A model generated the notes under the pieces. The model was not told where the DNA came from, did not search any database, and saw nothing but the letters and a program-made list of their open reading frames with translations. The translations under genes were made by a program, and so were the position numbers. From assembly GCF_040676675.1 (NCBI RefSeq), contig NZ_JBFAPK010000047.1:3377-67376 (forward strand): a stretch of DNA of 64,000 bases, given 5' to 3'. This stretch comes from JBFAPK01 sp040676675 (GTDB lineage Bacteria > Actinomycetota > Actinomycetes > Mycobacteriales > Micromonosporaceae). This document shows positions 17,586-26,871 of this stretch, in pieces; position 1 is the stretch's first letter, and each line of letters begins with the position of its first letter.

Positions 17586-18665
17586 ATGGCGCTATGGCGG
17601 ATCCGGGCCACGGTCGACGACCGCCCCGGCTACCTCTCCGTGCTGACCGCGAGCCTGGCACTGCGGGGGGTCAACATCCTCACCGTGCAGGTGCACACCA
17701 CCGAGGCGGGGGCGGTCGACGACTTCCTCGTCGACGCGCCCGACGCGCTGACCGAGGACGACCTGGTCGCGGCCGTCGAGCGGGGCCGGGGGCGGCACTG
17801 CTGGGTGGCCCGCAGCGAGGCGCGCGGCCTGGTCGACCAGCCCACCCGGGCGCTCGGGCTGGCCAACCGGCTGGTACGCGACCCGGACGCGCTCGGCGAG
17901 GCGCTGCGTACCCTGCTGGGCGCCACGGCGGTGACCTGGCGGGCGGTACCCGGTCCGGCGCGGCACGGCGGTCCCGGCGAGGCGATGTGGCTGTCGGACC
18001 CGGCCGGCGGCTCCTTCGAGATCGTGCGGGACGCGCCCAGCTTCACCCCGGCCGAGTACGCCCGCGCCCAGGCCCTGGTGGACCTGGCCACCACCGTCGT
18101 GCGGCAGCCGGCCGAACGGGTCGCGCTGGTGCTGGCCGACGGCACCGAGCTGACCGTACGACCGGCGACCGGCGACGACCTGCCCGCCGTACGCGAGCTG
18201 CACGAGCACTGCTCGCCCGCGAGCCTGCGCCGGCGCTACCCCGGCGGTACGCCCGGCCCCGCGCGGCTGGCCCGGCTGCTGGCACCCGCCCGCGGCCTCA
18301 CCCTGCTGGCCGTCGCGGACGGCGGTGTGCCCCCGGACCTCGGCGGACCGGACCGGGTGGTGGCGATGGCGAACCTGGCGGCCGAGGGGCACCTGGCCGA
18401 GCTGGCGGTGCTGGTGGCGGACGCCTGGCAGCGCCGCGGACTGGGCGGGGCGCTGCTGCGCCGGCTGGTCGCCCACGCCCGGCGGGTCGGCGCCGGGGCG
18501 CTGACCGCGCACACCGGCGCGGAGAACACCAGCGTGCTGCGCATGCTGGATCGGCACGGGCTGCCGCCGGCCACCGTGGAGCGGGACGCCTCGCTGGTCA
18601 GCGTCACGCTCCCGCTGCTCCCGGCCGCCCCGCCGGTTTCCGCGCCCCGCGACGTCGCGATCTAG
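17586..18665 (+). CDS. ACT-domain/GNAT acetyltransferase fusion protein
   Basis: The 359-residue protein has an N-terminal ACT domain (WRIRATVDDRPGYLSVLTAS, residues 4-23), a middle region without recognised motif, and a C-terminal GNAT domain from about residue 190, with the acetyl-CoA loop AWQRRGLGGALLRRLV (about 283-298). Amino-acid-regulated acetyltransferases with ACT domains occur in actinobacteria, where some acetylate acetyl-CoA synthetase-type enzymes; that role here is inference. The start is the ATG at 17586 with a strong GGAAGGAGG. The last codon and TAG stop are inside palindromic element A2. Confidence 0.82.
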   Translation: MALWRIRATVDDRPGYLSVLTASLALRGVNILTVQVHTTEAGAVDDFLVDAPDALTEDDLVAAVERGRGRHCWVARSEARGLVDQPTRALGLANRLVRDPDALGEALRTLLGATAVTWRAVPGPARHGGPGEAMWLSDPAGGSFEIVRDAPSFTPAEYARAQALVDLATTVVRQPAERVALVLADGTELTVRPATGDDLPAVRELHEHCSPASLRRRYPGGTPGPARLARLLAPARGLTLLAVADGGVPPDLGGPDRVVAMANLAAEGHLAELAVLVADAWQRRGLGGALLRRLVAHARRVGAGALTAHTGAENTSVLRMLDRHGLPPATVERDASLVSVTLPLLPAAPPVSAPRDVAI

Positions 18666-18717
18666 GGCAAATCCGCGCTATTTGATCTCTAATCACGTGG
18701 ATTTGCCCTAGATCGCG
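18656..18717. repeat. family A palindromic element, copy A2
   Basis: Arms cgcgatctagggcaaatcc (18656-18674) and its complement (18699-18717) enclose a 24-base loop with tatttgatctctaatcacg, which is the reverse complement of most of the A1 loop. The element lies between convergent genes. The TAG at 18663-18665 in the left arm is the stop codon of the ACT/GNAT gene. Confidence 0.9.
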
Positions 18718-18741
18718 GGCGTCGGGCGCCAGCGACCGTGG

Positions 18742-20313
18742 CTAGGTGGCCGGGTAGCTGTTGTAGTCGGGGAAGTTGCCGTAGAGCCGCTCGCCGGTCG
18801 GGCTGACCGTCACGGCGTGCACCAGCAGGTCACCGCCGACGAACGCGCCCTTCCAGGAGGCGCCGCGACCACCGAACGGCTCGTCCCGGTCGCCCCGGGA
18901 GCGGGGCTTGTTGATGCCGACCTTGAACGCCTGGAGGTCCACGGCGAGCTTGGCGGCCAGCTCCTCGTCGTCGCAGGCGAGGCTCGCCACCAGCGCGCCG
19001 TTCGAGGCGTTCATCGCGGCCAGCAGCTCGTCGCGGGTGTCGACCACCACGATCGTGTCGACCGGGCCGAACGGTTCGGCGTGCATCAGCCGGGACCGGC
19101 CGGGCGGGGCCAGCAGCACCGACGGCGCCACGTACGCGGAGGTGTCCTGCCCGTCGAGGAAGGGCGCGCCGTCCAGCCGGCCCCGGTAGAGCGGGACCGC
19201 GCCGCCGCGTACCGCCTCGTCGACCTTGCGGTGCAGCTCGTCGGCCTTGGCGGCGCTGATCAGCGGCCCGAAGTCGAGCTCCGGCAGCGGGTCGCCGGCC
19301 GACCAGTCGTCGCCCACGGCGAGCGGGTGGCCGAAGCGGACCGAGCGGACCACCGGCAGGTACATCTCCAGGAAGCGGTCGACCAGGTCGCGCTGCACCA
19401 CGAAGCGCGGGTACGCCGTGCACCGCTGCTTGCCGTACTCGAAGCCCTTCTTGAGGTGCTTGGCGAGGCTGTCCCACTGGCTGAACTCCCAGATGCCCCA
19501 GGCGTTCAGCCCCTCCTGCTCGATCATGTGGCGCTTGTCGGTGTCGAGCAGCGCGGCGGCGACCTTGCCGCCGTTGGAGCGGCCGCCGACGAAGGCGACC
19601 GCGCCGATCTCCGGGGCCCGCACCAGCACCTCGGATAGCTCCTCGCCGCCGCCGGAGAGCAGCGTGGCGGGAAGCCCGGCCCGGCGCATCAGCGCGTGCG
19701 CCACGGTGAGGCAGACCGCGCCGCCCTGGGAGGGGGTCTTGGCGATCACGGCGTTGCCGGCGAGGAGCTGCACCAGCTCGGCGTGGACCAGCACGCTCAT
19801 CGGGTAGTTCCAGCTGGCGATGTTGCTGACCGGGCCGTCCAGCGGCTCGCGCCCGTCGGCGAGCATCCGGTCGATCTCGCCGACGTACCAGCGGACGCCG
19901 TCGAGCGCCCGGTCGACGTCGGCGCAGGCGAGCCGCCACGGCTTGCCGATCTCCCAGACCAGCAGCAGGGCGAGCAGGTCCCGGTGCTCGGTCAGCGCGT
20001 CGAGCGCCTCGACCACCCGGGCCTTGCGCTCGGGCAGCGGCGTGGCGGCCCACTCGCGGTGCTCGGCGGCGGCGGCCAGCACCGCGGCGCGCGCGCCGTC
20101 CGCGCCGAGCCGGGGCAGGTTGACCAGTACGCTGTTGTCCACCGGGGTACGCACGGGGGTCGGGGTGCCGACGGATCGCCAGCTGCCCTCGACGAGGTTG
20201 CGCAGGGTCGCCGGGGCCGAACCGGCGCCCGCGTCGAATGCTTCGGGGGTCGCGGCCACCGCGCGGGCGAGTGTCTCCTGCCAGGCGGTGCCGTCGGCGA
20301 GGCGTAGGGCCAT
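18742..20313 (-). CDS. aldehyde dehydrogenase family protein
   Basis: The 523-residue NAD(P)-dependent aldehyde dehydrogenase carries the oxyanion Asn in SNIASWNYPM (about residue 150), a cofactor-binding GNAVIAKTPSQGG segment, the general-base Glu in MIEQEGLNAWG and the catalytic Cys in YGKQRCTAYPRFV. The spacing is longer than in classical ALDHs, matching an uncharacterised actinobacterial subgroup. Substrate unknown. The start is the ATG at 20313, eight bases after AGGAGG; an upstream extension has no such site. It is convergent with the ACT/GNAT gene, with element A2 between. Confidence 0.88.
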   Translation of the reverse strand: MALRLADGTAWQETLARAVAATPEAFDAGAGSAPATLRNLVEGSWRSVGTPTPVRTPVDNSVLVNLPRLGADGARAAVLAAAAEHREWAATPLPERKARVVEALDALTEHRDLLALLLVWEIGKPWRLACADVDRALDGVRWYVGEIDRMLADGREPLDGPVSNIASWNYPMSVLVHAELVQLLAGNAVIAKTPSQGGAVCLTVAHALMRRAGLPATLLSGGGEELSEVLVRAPEIGAVAFVGGRSNGGKVAAALLDTDKRHMIEQEGLNAWGIWEFSQWDSLAKHLKKGFEYGKQRCTAYPRFVVQRDLVDRFLEMYLPVVRSVRFGHPLAVGDDWSAGDPLPELDFGPLISAAKADELHRKVDEAVRGGAVPLYRGRLDGAPFLDGQDTSAYVAPSVLLAPPGRSRLMHAEPFGPVDTIVVVDTRDELLAAMNASNGALVASLACDDEELAAKLAVDLQAFKVGINKPRSRGDRDEPFGGRGASWKGAFVGGDLLVHAVTVSPTGERLYGNFPDYNSYPAT

Positions 20314-20541
20314 CGCAGCCTCCTCGGAATGACCAGTGGAGCGGCGACATCGCTGGCACCGCTGATCTGCCCGTACTGTCTCCCGAGGCGATGAGCAGCG
20401 GCAACCGTACGCTCGTAGGCCGGGACATGCCGTCCCAGTCGCGGCGCCGACCGGTACGTGGCGCGCCCCGGCCGAACCGGGCCGAGCCCGGCTGAGCTGG
20501 CCGAACGAGCGCTGTACATCGACCAAGCTCGATTATGTGAG

Positions 20542-21129
20542 CTAACTCGTTGCGCGGAAAGGGCTTTCCTGTGTATCGCCGCGCCCGGTGCCGCCGAGCG
20601 CCGCGAGCACGTCGTCGGTCCGGCAGACCGTGCCGAGCCGCGGGAAGACGTACTCGAACGCGAAGGCGTGGGCGTGCGCGTCCAGGCCGGTCATCGCGTC
20701 CTCCGGCAGGACGACCCGGTAGCCCAGTTCGTCGGCGAAGTGGGCGGTCTGTTCGACCCCGAAGTTGGTGGCGATGCCGGTGAGCACGAGCGTGTCGATG
20801 CGCCGTTCGCGCAGCGCGGCGTCGAGCCCGGTCTCGTGGAACGCGCCCCAGGTGTGCTTGACGACGGGCAGGTCGCCGGCGAGCGGCGCGGCCTCCGGTA
20901 CCAGCTCGCTGCCGGGCGGCTGCTCGGTCACGCCCGGCCGGTCGACCCGCACGCTCACCACCAGCGCGCCGGCGGCCCGGTGCGCGGCGGCCAGCGCCGT
21001 GGCGCGGGTGACCACGTCCGGTCCCGAGTGCGGCGCGGTCGGCAGCTCGACGATCCGCCGCTGCAGGTCGATGAGCAGCACGGCGGTGCGGGCGGGTTCG
21101 AGGGTCAGGTCGCTGTCGAGGTTTTCCAT
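20542..21129 (-). CDS. isochorismatase-fold hydrolase lacking the catalytic Cys
   Basis: The 195-residue protein has the isochorismatase/cysteine-hydrolase fold: LLIDLQRRIVELP with the first Asp, VVKHTWGAFHETGLD with the Lys, and TGIATNFGVEQTAHFADELGY. In amidase-type members the last motif has a nucleophilic Cys before VE-TA; here it is Gly, as in isochorismatase-type enzymes that lack the nucleophile. The substrate is unknown. The start is the ATG at 21129. A similar Cys-to-Gly protein is encoded at 44825-45409. It is divergent from the GH9 cellulase, sharing the intergenic region that contains the CebR-type box. Confidence 0.82.
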   Translation of the reverse strand: MENLDSDLTLEPARTAVLLIDLQRRIVELPTAPHSGPDVVTRATALAAAHRAAGALVVSVRVDRPGVTEQPPGSELVPEAAPLAGDLPVVKHTWGAFHETGLDAALRERRIDTLVLTGIATNFGVEQTAHFADELGYRVVLPEDAMTGLDAHAHAFAFEYVFPRLGTVCRTDDVLAALGGTGRGDTQESPFRATS

Positions 21130-21172
21130 GATCTTGAGGTTAGCCGGTGCCGGCCCCCGGCCGGTGCGGTGC

Positions 21173-21202
21173 TTCACAAAGCGGCAACGGCCCGGTTACA
21201 TT
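21173..21202 (+). promoter_or_regulatory. probable promoter of the GH9 cellulase gene
   Basis: TTCACA (21173-21178) and TACATT (21197-21202) with an 18-base spacer resemble a housekeeping promoter. The LacI-type operator lies 17-30 bases past the -10, suitable for repression by roadblock. Confidence 0.5.
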
Positions 21203-21218
21203 GTTGGGCATCCATTCG

Positions 21219-21232
21219 TGGGAGCGCTCCCG
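21219..21232. promoter_or_regulatory. LacI/CebR-type operator 3, upstream of the cellulase
   Basis: TGGGAGCGCTCCCG is identical to operator 2 at 7947-7960. It places the cellulase in the same predicted regulon as the cebEFG-bglC operon 13 kb away. Confidence 0.88.
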
Positions 21233-21386
21233 GGCCTTCGCCGGAAACTCCCTCCGCGCCGCAACGAACCCCCACCCCAGCAGGCCGTGCCGGATGCGGG
21301 GAAGGGGCGGATGCGCCCACACCCGCCCCTTCATGTCCTCCGCAAACGCGTCACCGCGCGCGGCTCCACGGACAGGAGCGATTCTA

Positions 21387-24335
21387 ATGCGTGACGACAC
21401 GGCACCGGTCCGCCCGAAAGGTCAACCCCGGCGGTCCGGAAATCGGCCAAGGTCCGGACACTGGTACCACCGCCTCCTGGGTACGACGGCGGCGCTGCTG
21501 GTGACGGCCTCGCTCGCCGCCGCGCCCGCGCGGGCCGCGACCGCGACCCCGGCCGGAGCCGTCGGTGCCGGTGACGTCGCCCCGGCCGCGACCTACAACT
21601 ACGCCGAGGCGCTGCAGAAGTCGCTCCTCTTCTACGAGGCGCAGCAGTCCGGCACCCTGCCCGACTGGAACCGCGTCTCCTGGCGCGGCGACTCGGCGCT
21701 GACCGACGGCGCCGACGCCGGCCTCGACCTCACCGGCGGCTGGTACGACGCGGGCGACCACGTCAAGTTCGGCTTCCCGATGGCGTTCAGCACCACCATG
21801 CTCGCCTGGGGCGCGGTCGAGTACCGCTCCGCGTACGCCGCCTCCGGCCAGCTCCCGCACCTGCTGAACAACCTGCGCTTCGTCAACGACTACTTCGTCA
21901 AGGCGCACCCGTCGGCCAACGTGCTCTACGGGCAGGTCGGCAAGGGCGACGACGACCACAAGTGGTGGGGACCCGCCGAGGTGCTGCCGATGGCGCGGCC
22001 CGCGTACAAGATCGACGCGAGCTGCGGCGGCGCGGACCTGGCCGGCGAGACCGCGGCCGCGATGGCCGCCTCCTCGATGGTCTTCCGCCCCACCGACGCG
22101 GCCTACGCCGACCGGCTGCTCGGCCACGCCCGGCAGCTCTACACCTTCGCCGACACCGTCCGGCGCGCCTACCACGAGTGCATCACCGACGCGACCAACT
22201 TCTACCGCTCCTGGAGCGGCTACACCGACGAACTGGTCTGGGGCGCGATCTGGCTCCACCGGGCCACCGGCGAGGCGAGCTACCTGGCCAAGGCCGAGAG
22301 CGAGTACGACCGGCTCGGCACCGAACCCCAGTCCAGCACCCGGCTCTACAAGTGGACCGTGGCCTGGGACAACAAGCAGTTCGGCGCGTACGTGCTGCTG
22401 GCCAACCTGACCGGGAAGCAGAAGTACGTCGACGACGCCAACCGCTGGCTCGACTACTGGACCGTCGGCGTCAACGGCGAGAAGGTGCGCACCTCCCCGG
22501 GCGGGATGGCGGTGCTCGACAGCTGGGGCGCGCTGCGCTACGCCGCGAACACCTCCTTCGCCGCCCTGGTCTACGCCGACAAGACCACCGACACGACCCG
22601 CAAGGCCCGCTACCACGACTTCGCCGTACGGCAGATCAACTACGCGCTCGGGGACAACCCGCGCCGCGCCAGCTACATGATCGGCTTCGGCGCCAACCCG
22701 CCCAAGAATCCGCACCACCGCACCGCGCACGGCTCCTGGTGGGACAGCCAGCAGGTGCCCGAGGCGACCCGGCACGTGCTCTACGGCGCGCTGGTCGGCG
22801 GCCCGTCCGCGCCGGACGACGCGTACACCGACAGCCGCGGCGACTACGTGATGAACGAGGTCGCCACCGACTACAACGCCGGTTTCACCTCCGCGCTGGT
22901 CCGGCTCTACTCCGAGTACGGCGGCACGCCGCTGGCGAACTTCCCGCAGCCGGAGGCGCCGGACATGGACGAGCTGACCGTCGAGACCACGGTGATGCAG
23001 AACGAGCCGCGGGCCACCGGGATCAAGGCGATCGTCTACAACAGGTCCGCCTTCCCCGCCCGGGCCCTGAAGAACTCCGCGTTCCGCTACTACTTCCGCC
23101 GCGAGGGGACCAGCGCCATCCAGGTGACCAGCTCGTACACGCAGGGCTGCCCGGCGCCGACCGCCGCCCGCCAGGCCGCCGGCGACCTCTGGTACGTCGA
23201 GGTCAACTGCGCCGGGTACACGATCGCGCCGGCCGGCCAGTCGGCGCACCGGATGGAGGTGCAGTTCAAGGTCGGCGTACCGGAGGGGGGAACCTGGGAT
23301 CCCGCCAACGACCCGTCGTACTCCGCCACCGCCGGCCCGAACCGCAACGTCCCGCTCTACGAGGCCGGCGCGCGGGTCTGGGGGCAGGAGCCCGACTCCG
23401 GGCCGGCCGACACCACACCGCCGAGCGCCCCCGGCACCCCGGTCGCCTCCGGGCTGACCTCGACCGGCGTGACGCTCACCTGGGCGGCCTCGACCGACAG
23501 CGGCGGCAGCGGGCTCGCCGGCTACACCGTGCGCGAACTCCTGGTCGGCAACGACGTGGTGGTGGGGCGACCGGCGTCGACCAACTCCCTGACCGTCTCC
23601 GGGCTGCTGCCCGGCCGCACCTACCAGTACTCGGTGGTCGCCCGGGACAACGCGGGGAACGAGTCCGCCGCCTCGGCCACCCTCTCGGTCACCACGCCGC
23701 CGGTCGGGGGCGGCGATCCGGACACCACCCCGCCCAGCCGGCCCGGCACGCCGACCGCCTCGGCGGTCACCTTCTCGGGGGCCACCCTGACCTGGGCGGC
23801 GTCGACCGACAACGTCGCGGTCAGCGGGTACCGGGTCTACCGGGAGGCCGGCGCCACGGACGTACCGCTGGCCACGGTCACCGGCACCACGTACGCCGTG
23901 ACCGGGCTGGCGCCCGCGACCGCGTACGAGTTCTACGTCGTGGCCCTCGACGCCGCCGGCAACGCCTCGACCCCGTCGGCGCCGGTGGCCGTGACCACGG
24001 CGCCCGCGCCGCCGGCCAGCGCTTGCCGGATCACGTACGCCACCAACGACTGGAACACCGGTTTCAGCGCCACCGTGACGGTCACCAACACCGGCTCCAC
24101 CGCGCTGACCAGCTGGAACCTGGCGTGGAGCTTCACCGCCGGGCAGCGGGTCACCCAGGCCTGGTCGGCCACGGTGACCCAGACCGGCACCTCGGTCACC
24201 GCCGCGAGCCTCTCCTACAACGGGGCGCTGGCGCCGGGCGCGTCGACGAGCTTCGGCTTCAACGGTACGCACAGCGGCAGCAACCCGAGGCCGGCCGCGT
24301 TCACGCTCAACGGGGCCGCCTGCACGGTCGCCTGA
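21387..24335 (+). CDS. secreted multidomain GH9 cellulase (GH9-CBM3-FN3-FN3-CBM2)
   Basis: The 982-residue secreted enzyme has a basic N-terminus and signal peptide (cleavage near APARA, residue 50). The GH9 domain spans about residues 68-515, with catalytic-base Asp121 and Asp124 in GGWYDAGDHVKFG, the PHHRTAHGS motif and the acid Glu in YVMNEVATDYN. A CBM3c-like module (about 527-670), two fibronectin type III modules (about 674-775 and 779-875) and a C-terminal CBM2 (about 880-982, ending NGAACTVA) follow. This order matches Thermobifida fusca Cel9A, a processive endoglucanase, apart from the number of FN3 modules. It degrades cellulose outside the cell to cello-oligosaccharides. The start is the ATG at 21387 after CAGGAG. 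A CebR-type box lies upstream. Confidence 0.95.
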   Translation: MRDDTAPVRPKGQPRRSGNRPRSGHWYHRLLGTTAALLVTASLAAAPARAATATPAGAVGAGDVAPAATYNYAEALQKSLLFYEAQQSGTLPDWNRVSWRGDSALTDGADAGLDLTGGWYDAGDHVKFGFPMAFSTTMLAWGAVEYRSAYAASGQLPHLLNNLRFVNDYFVKAHPSANVLYGQVGKGDDDHKWWGPAEVLPMARPAYKIDASCGGADLAGETAAAMAASSMVFRPTDAAYADRLLGHARQLYTFADTVRRAYHECITDATNFYRSWSGYTDELVWGAIWLHRATGEASYLAKAESEYDRLGTEPQSSTRLYKWTVAWDNKQFGAYVLLANLTGKQKYVDDANRWLDYWTVGVNGEKVRTSPGGMAVLDSWGALRYAANTSFAALVYADKTTDTTRKARYHDFAVRQINYALGDNPRRASYMIGFGANPPKNPHHRTAHGSWWDSQQVPEATRHVLYGALVGGPSAPDDAYTDSRGDYVMNEVATDYNAGFTSALVRLYSEYGGTPLANFPQPEAPDMDELTVETTVMQNEPRATGIKAIVYNRSAFPARALKNSAFRYYFRREGTSAIQVTSSYTQGCPAPTAARQAAGDLWYVEVNCAGYTIAPAGQSAHRMEVQFKVGVPEGGTWDPANDPSYSATAGPNRNVPLYEAGARVWGQEPDSGPADTTPPSAPGTPVASGLTSTGVTLTWAASTDSGGSGLAGYTVRELLVGNDVVVGRPASTNSLTVSGLLPGRTYQYSVVARDNAGNESAASATLSVTTPPVGGGDPDTTPPSRPGTPTASAVTFSGATLTWAASTDNVAVSGYRVYREAGATDVPLATVTGTTYAVTGLAPATAYEFYVVALDAAGNASTPSAPVAVTTAPAPPASACRITYATNDWNTGFSATVTVTNTGSTALTSWNLAWSFTAGQRVTQAWSATVTQTGTSVTAASLSYNGALAPGASTSFGFNGTHSGSNPRPAAFTLNGAACTVA

Positions 24336-24343
24336 CCCGCCAC

Positions 24344-24440
24344 GGCCGGCCCGGCGGCGTCGGGTCCGTGATCCGGTCCGGCCCGGCCCGGCGGGGTCGG
24401 CACGCGGCCCGGTCGGGGCCGGCCCGGCGGCGTCGGGTCG
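24344..24440. repeat. direct repeat in GC-rich gap after the cellulase
   Basis: The string ggcccggcggcgtcgggtc occurs at about 24348-24366 and again at about 24422-24440, in a 270-base Pro/Gly-codon-like GC tract without a credible gene. It may be part of the cellulase 3' end or terminator. Confidence 0.5.
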
Positions 24441-24606
24441 GCCCCTCGGCGGCAACTCTGAGCCGTTCTCGCCGTTCCCGGGGTGAGGAAACGCCAACAT
24501 CTGGACAATTGGGCGGTGGGAGCGGTCCGGTCCCGGCCTCGCGGCTCGGGTACGCGATGAGTGCCCGCCGGCCAGCCGCCGCGGGCGCCCGCCGGTGCGG
24601 TGAGCG

Positions 24607-25482
24607 GTGAGCGTCGTCGCGATCGTGCTGGGGCTCGCCGCGGCGGCGCTCTTCGCGGTCGGCTCGGTGCTCGAACAGCGCGCCACCAAGCGGCAGAAGC
24701 AGACCCGTACGCTCGATCCCCGGCTGCTGCTGCAACTGCTGCGCGAACCGATGTGGTTCGCCGGCTGGGTGCCGGACCTCGGCGGCACCGTGCTCCAGGC
24801 CGTCGCGCTGCGCTTCGGCCCGCTCGCCCTGGTCGAGCCGATGCTGCTCGCCGGGGTACTGCTGGCGATCCCGCTGGAGGCGGCCTTCGAGAAGCGCCGC
24901 CCGCACGCCCGCGACCTGACCGTGGTGGTCCTCGGCGCGATCGGCCTCGCCGCGTTCCTGGTCGCGGCGGCGCCCCGGGGTGGGATCAACGAGCCGAAGA
25001 CCGGCGACTGGCTGCGGGTGATGGCCGCGCTCGCCGTGGTCTTCGCGGCCTGCCTCTTCTTCGCCTGGTGCGCCCGCAACACCACCCGGGGGATCCTGCT
25101 CGGCGTCGCCACCGGACTGCTCTACGCGCTCGCCGCGTCCCTGCTGAAGTCGGTCACCGTGCAGTTGGGGCGGGGGCTGCCGGAGACCTTCTCCCACTGG
25201 CACGTGTACGCGCTGCTGGTGGCCGGCGTCGGCGGCATGATGCTCAACCAGAACGCCTTCCAGGGCGGCCCGATCGCGGCGCCGCTGACCACCATCGCGA
25301 TGACCGACCCGGTCGTCAGCATCGGCATCGGCATCACCGCCTTCCACGAGCAGCTCAGCGTCGACGGGCCCCGGCTCGCCATCGAGATCCTCGCCGGGCT
25401 GCTGATGATCTTCGTACTCTGGCTCGCCCACACCATCCGGGGCAACAACGGCAACAACGGCAACAACGGCGCCCAGCACTGA
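24607..25482 (+). CDS. DMT-superfamily-like integral membrane protein
   Basis: The 291-residue protein has eight to ten hydrophobic segments in the pattern of drug/metabolite-transporter or NIPA-like proteins: VAIVLGLAAAALFAVGSVLE at the start, paired repeats, and a conserved TTIAMTDPVVSIGIGI segment (about residues 230-245). The substrate is unknown. The C-terminus is a short (GNN)n tail (GNNGNNGNNG) encoded by a 9-bp tandem repeat at 25441-25469. The start is the GTG at 24607. Repeat element A3 begins 12 bases after the stop. Confidence 0.8.
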   Translation: MSVVAIVLGLAAAALFAVGSVLEQRATKRQKQTRTLDPRLLLQLLREPMWFAGWVPDLGGTVLQAVALRFGPLALVEPMLLAGVLLAIPLEAAFEKRRPHARDLTVVVLGAIGLAAFLVAAAPRGGINEPKTGDWLRVMAALAVVFAACLFFAWCARNTTRGILLGVATGLLYALAASLLKSVTVQLGRGLPETFSHWHVYALLVAGVGGMMLNQNAFQGGPIAAPLTTIAMTDPVVSIGIGITAFHEQLSVDGPRLAIEILAGLLMIFVLWLAHTIRGNNGNNGNNGAQH

Positions 25483-25493
25483 GTCCGCCCCCG

Positions 25494-25553
25494 TCGATCT
25501 AGGGCAAATCGTTGCTAGACGATCTCTAATCACGTGGATTTGCCCTAGATCGA
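25494..25553. repeat. family A palindromic element, copy A3
   Basis: Arms tcgatctagggcaaatc (25494-25510) and its complement (25537-25553) enclose a loop ending gatctctaatcacgtg, in the same direction as A2. The stem is extended by flanking ccccc and ggggg. It lies between convergent genes but, unlike A1, A2 and A4, does not contain a stop codon of a neighbour. Confidence 0.9.
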
Positions 25554-25590
25554 AGGGGGTTCTCGGGGCGGTGTTCGCGGGGCGGGGCGG

Positions 25591-26871
25591 TCAGCGGTGG
25601 CCGGCGAAGATGCCGATGCCGTTCGCCACCGCGCGCTCGGTACCGTCCGACGGGCTGTTGCGGGCCGTCACGGTCGACTCGCCCGGAGCCCGCACCGCTA
25701 CCGTCGTCGACCCGCCGCCGTCCAGGTTCACCGCGTCGTCCGCGCCGAACGAGCGCAGCAGGTCGGCCAGCTCGGCGATGGTGAGACCCTTGCTGACCGC
25801 CGACCGGCCGTCCAGCGCCACCAGGTAGACCGTCCGCCCGTCGGCGCTGACGCCGGCCGAGCTGCGTACCGCGGCGGTCTTGGTGTCCACGCCCGCCAGC
25901 GGCGCGCCGTCGCGCAGGATCGGGAACCCGCCGACCGCGAACGTCAGCTTCGGCCGCTCCGCGGCCTCGAGCCGGTGGTCGATCTTCACCCGGTCGCCCA
26001 CGGCCAGGTCGTCGAGCTGGTCGGCACCGCCCTCGCGGCCCACGAGCACCTCGGTGTCGCCGGGGATCTGACCGGCGCCCGGCGTCGTGCTCACCGAGGT
26101 CACCACGCCGTGGCGCACCGTCACCTCGTACGTCTCGGTGCTGCACGGGTCGTTGCGGCTGGTGTCGCTGCCGCAGGTGGCGCGTACCCGGGAGGCGCTG
26201 CCCCAGTCGGAGGTGAAGACGCCGACGCCGCCGACCGGCAGGGCGTACTGGTTCAGGCCGGTCAGCGGGATGCTGCCGGCGGGGGTGCGGACCTCGCCGG
26301 CCAGCTCCAGGCTGGTCACCCGGGCCCGCTTGTCCGCGCCCACCGCGAAGACGTCGCGGGTGGAGGTGCCGGGCGGCAGTCCCGGCCCGAAGCGCTGCGC
26401 GTTCGGTACGGCGGCCTTGAGCTGGCGGCCGTCCGCGATCGCCGGGCCCACCGACGACCCGGTCGGGGCGACCCCGGCGTGGGTCTCGCTGATGTTGAAG
26501 AAGTCGCCGTTGACCCCGGCGATCGCGTGCTGCTCGTTGGCCATCGCCGAGACGACCTCGCGCTGCGCGACGGACGCGGGGTGCAGCAGGTCCAGGCTGA
26601 CCTTCGGGTTACGCAGGTCGGCCGTGAGCAGGTAGCCGAGCGTGGCGCCGCGCGGGGTCTGCACCTCGAACGACGAGTACGCCACGCCGGGCGCGAGCTG
26701 CTGGCTGCCGGTGACCTGTACCGCCTCGGCCTGGGTCGCTGCTCCGGTCGCCGGCGCCGGGGCGGGCGCGACCGTCGCGGCCTGGGCCGCCCCGGTCGGT
26801 ACCGCGAACGCGGTCAGGCCCGCGGCGAGAAGTGTCGCCACCCGTGCGCGTACCAGTGGTGCTGGTCGCAT
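25591..26871 (-). CDS. secreted phosphodiester glycosidase family (NAGPA-domain) protein
   Basis: The 426-residue protein has a signal peptide (cleavage near GAAQA) and a phosphodiester-glycosidase (NAGPA) domain: HAIAGVNGDFFNI near residue 105 and the C-terminal block DDAVNLDGGGSTTVAV with ERAVANGIGIFAG. The NGDFF and NLDGGGSTT motifs are the family hallmarks. Members cleave sugar phosphodiesters or are exopolysaccharide-linked, but the substrate is unknown here. The ATG at 26871 follows GAGGTGGCG; a GTG two codons earlier is possible. Confidence 0.88.
   Translation of the reverse strand: MRPAPLVRARVATLLAAGLTAFAVPTGAAQAATVAPAPAPATGAATQAEAVQVTGSQQLAPGVAYSSFEVQTPRGATLGYLLTADLRNPKVSLDLLHPASVAQREVVSAMANEQHAIAGVNGDFFNISETHAGVAPTGSSVGPAIADGRQLKAAVPNAQRFGPGLPPGTSTRDVFAVGADKRARVTSLELAGEVRTPAGSIPLTGLNQYALPVGGVGVFTSDWGSASRVRATCGSDTSRNDPCSTETYEVTVRHGVVTSVSTTPGAGQIPGDTEVLVGREGGADQLDDLAVGDRVKIDHRLEAAERPKLTFAVGGFPILRDGAPLAGVDTKTAAVRSSAGVSADGRTVYLVALDGRSAVSKGLTIAELADLLRSFGADDAVNLDGGGSTTVAVRAPGESTVTARNSPSDGTERAVANGIGIFAGHR

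Noticed and set aside
21384..25112. 1242-codon open frame opposite the cellulase and DMT genes
   Set aside because: It is the complement of two well-supported genes and has no motif of its own.
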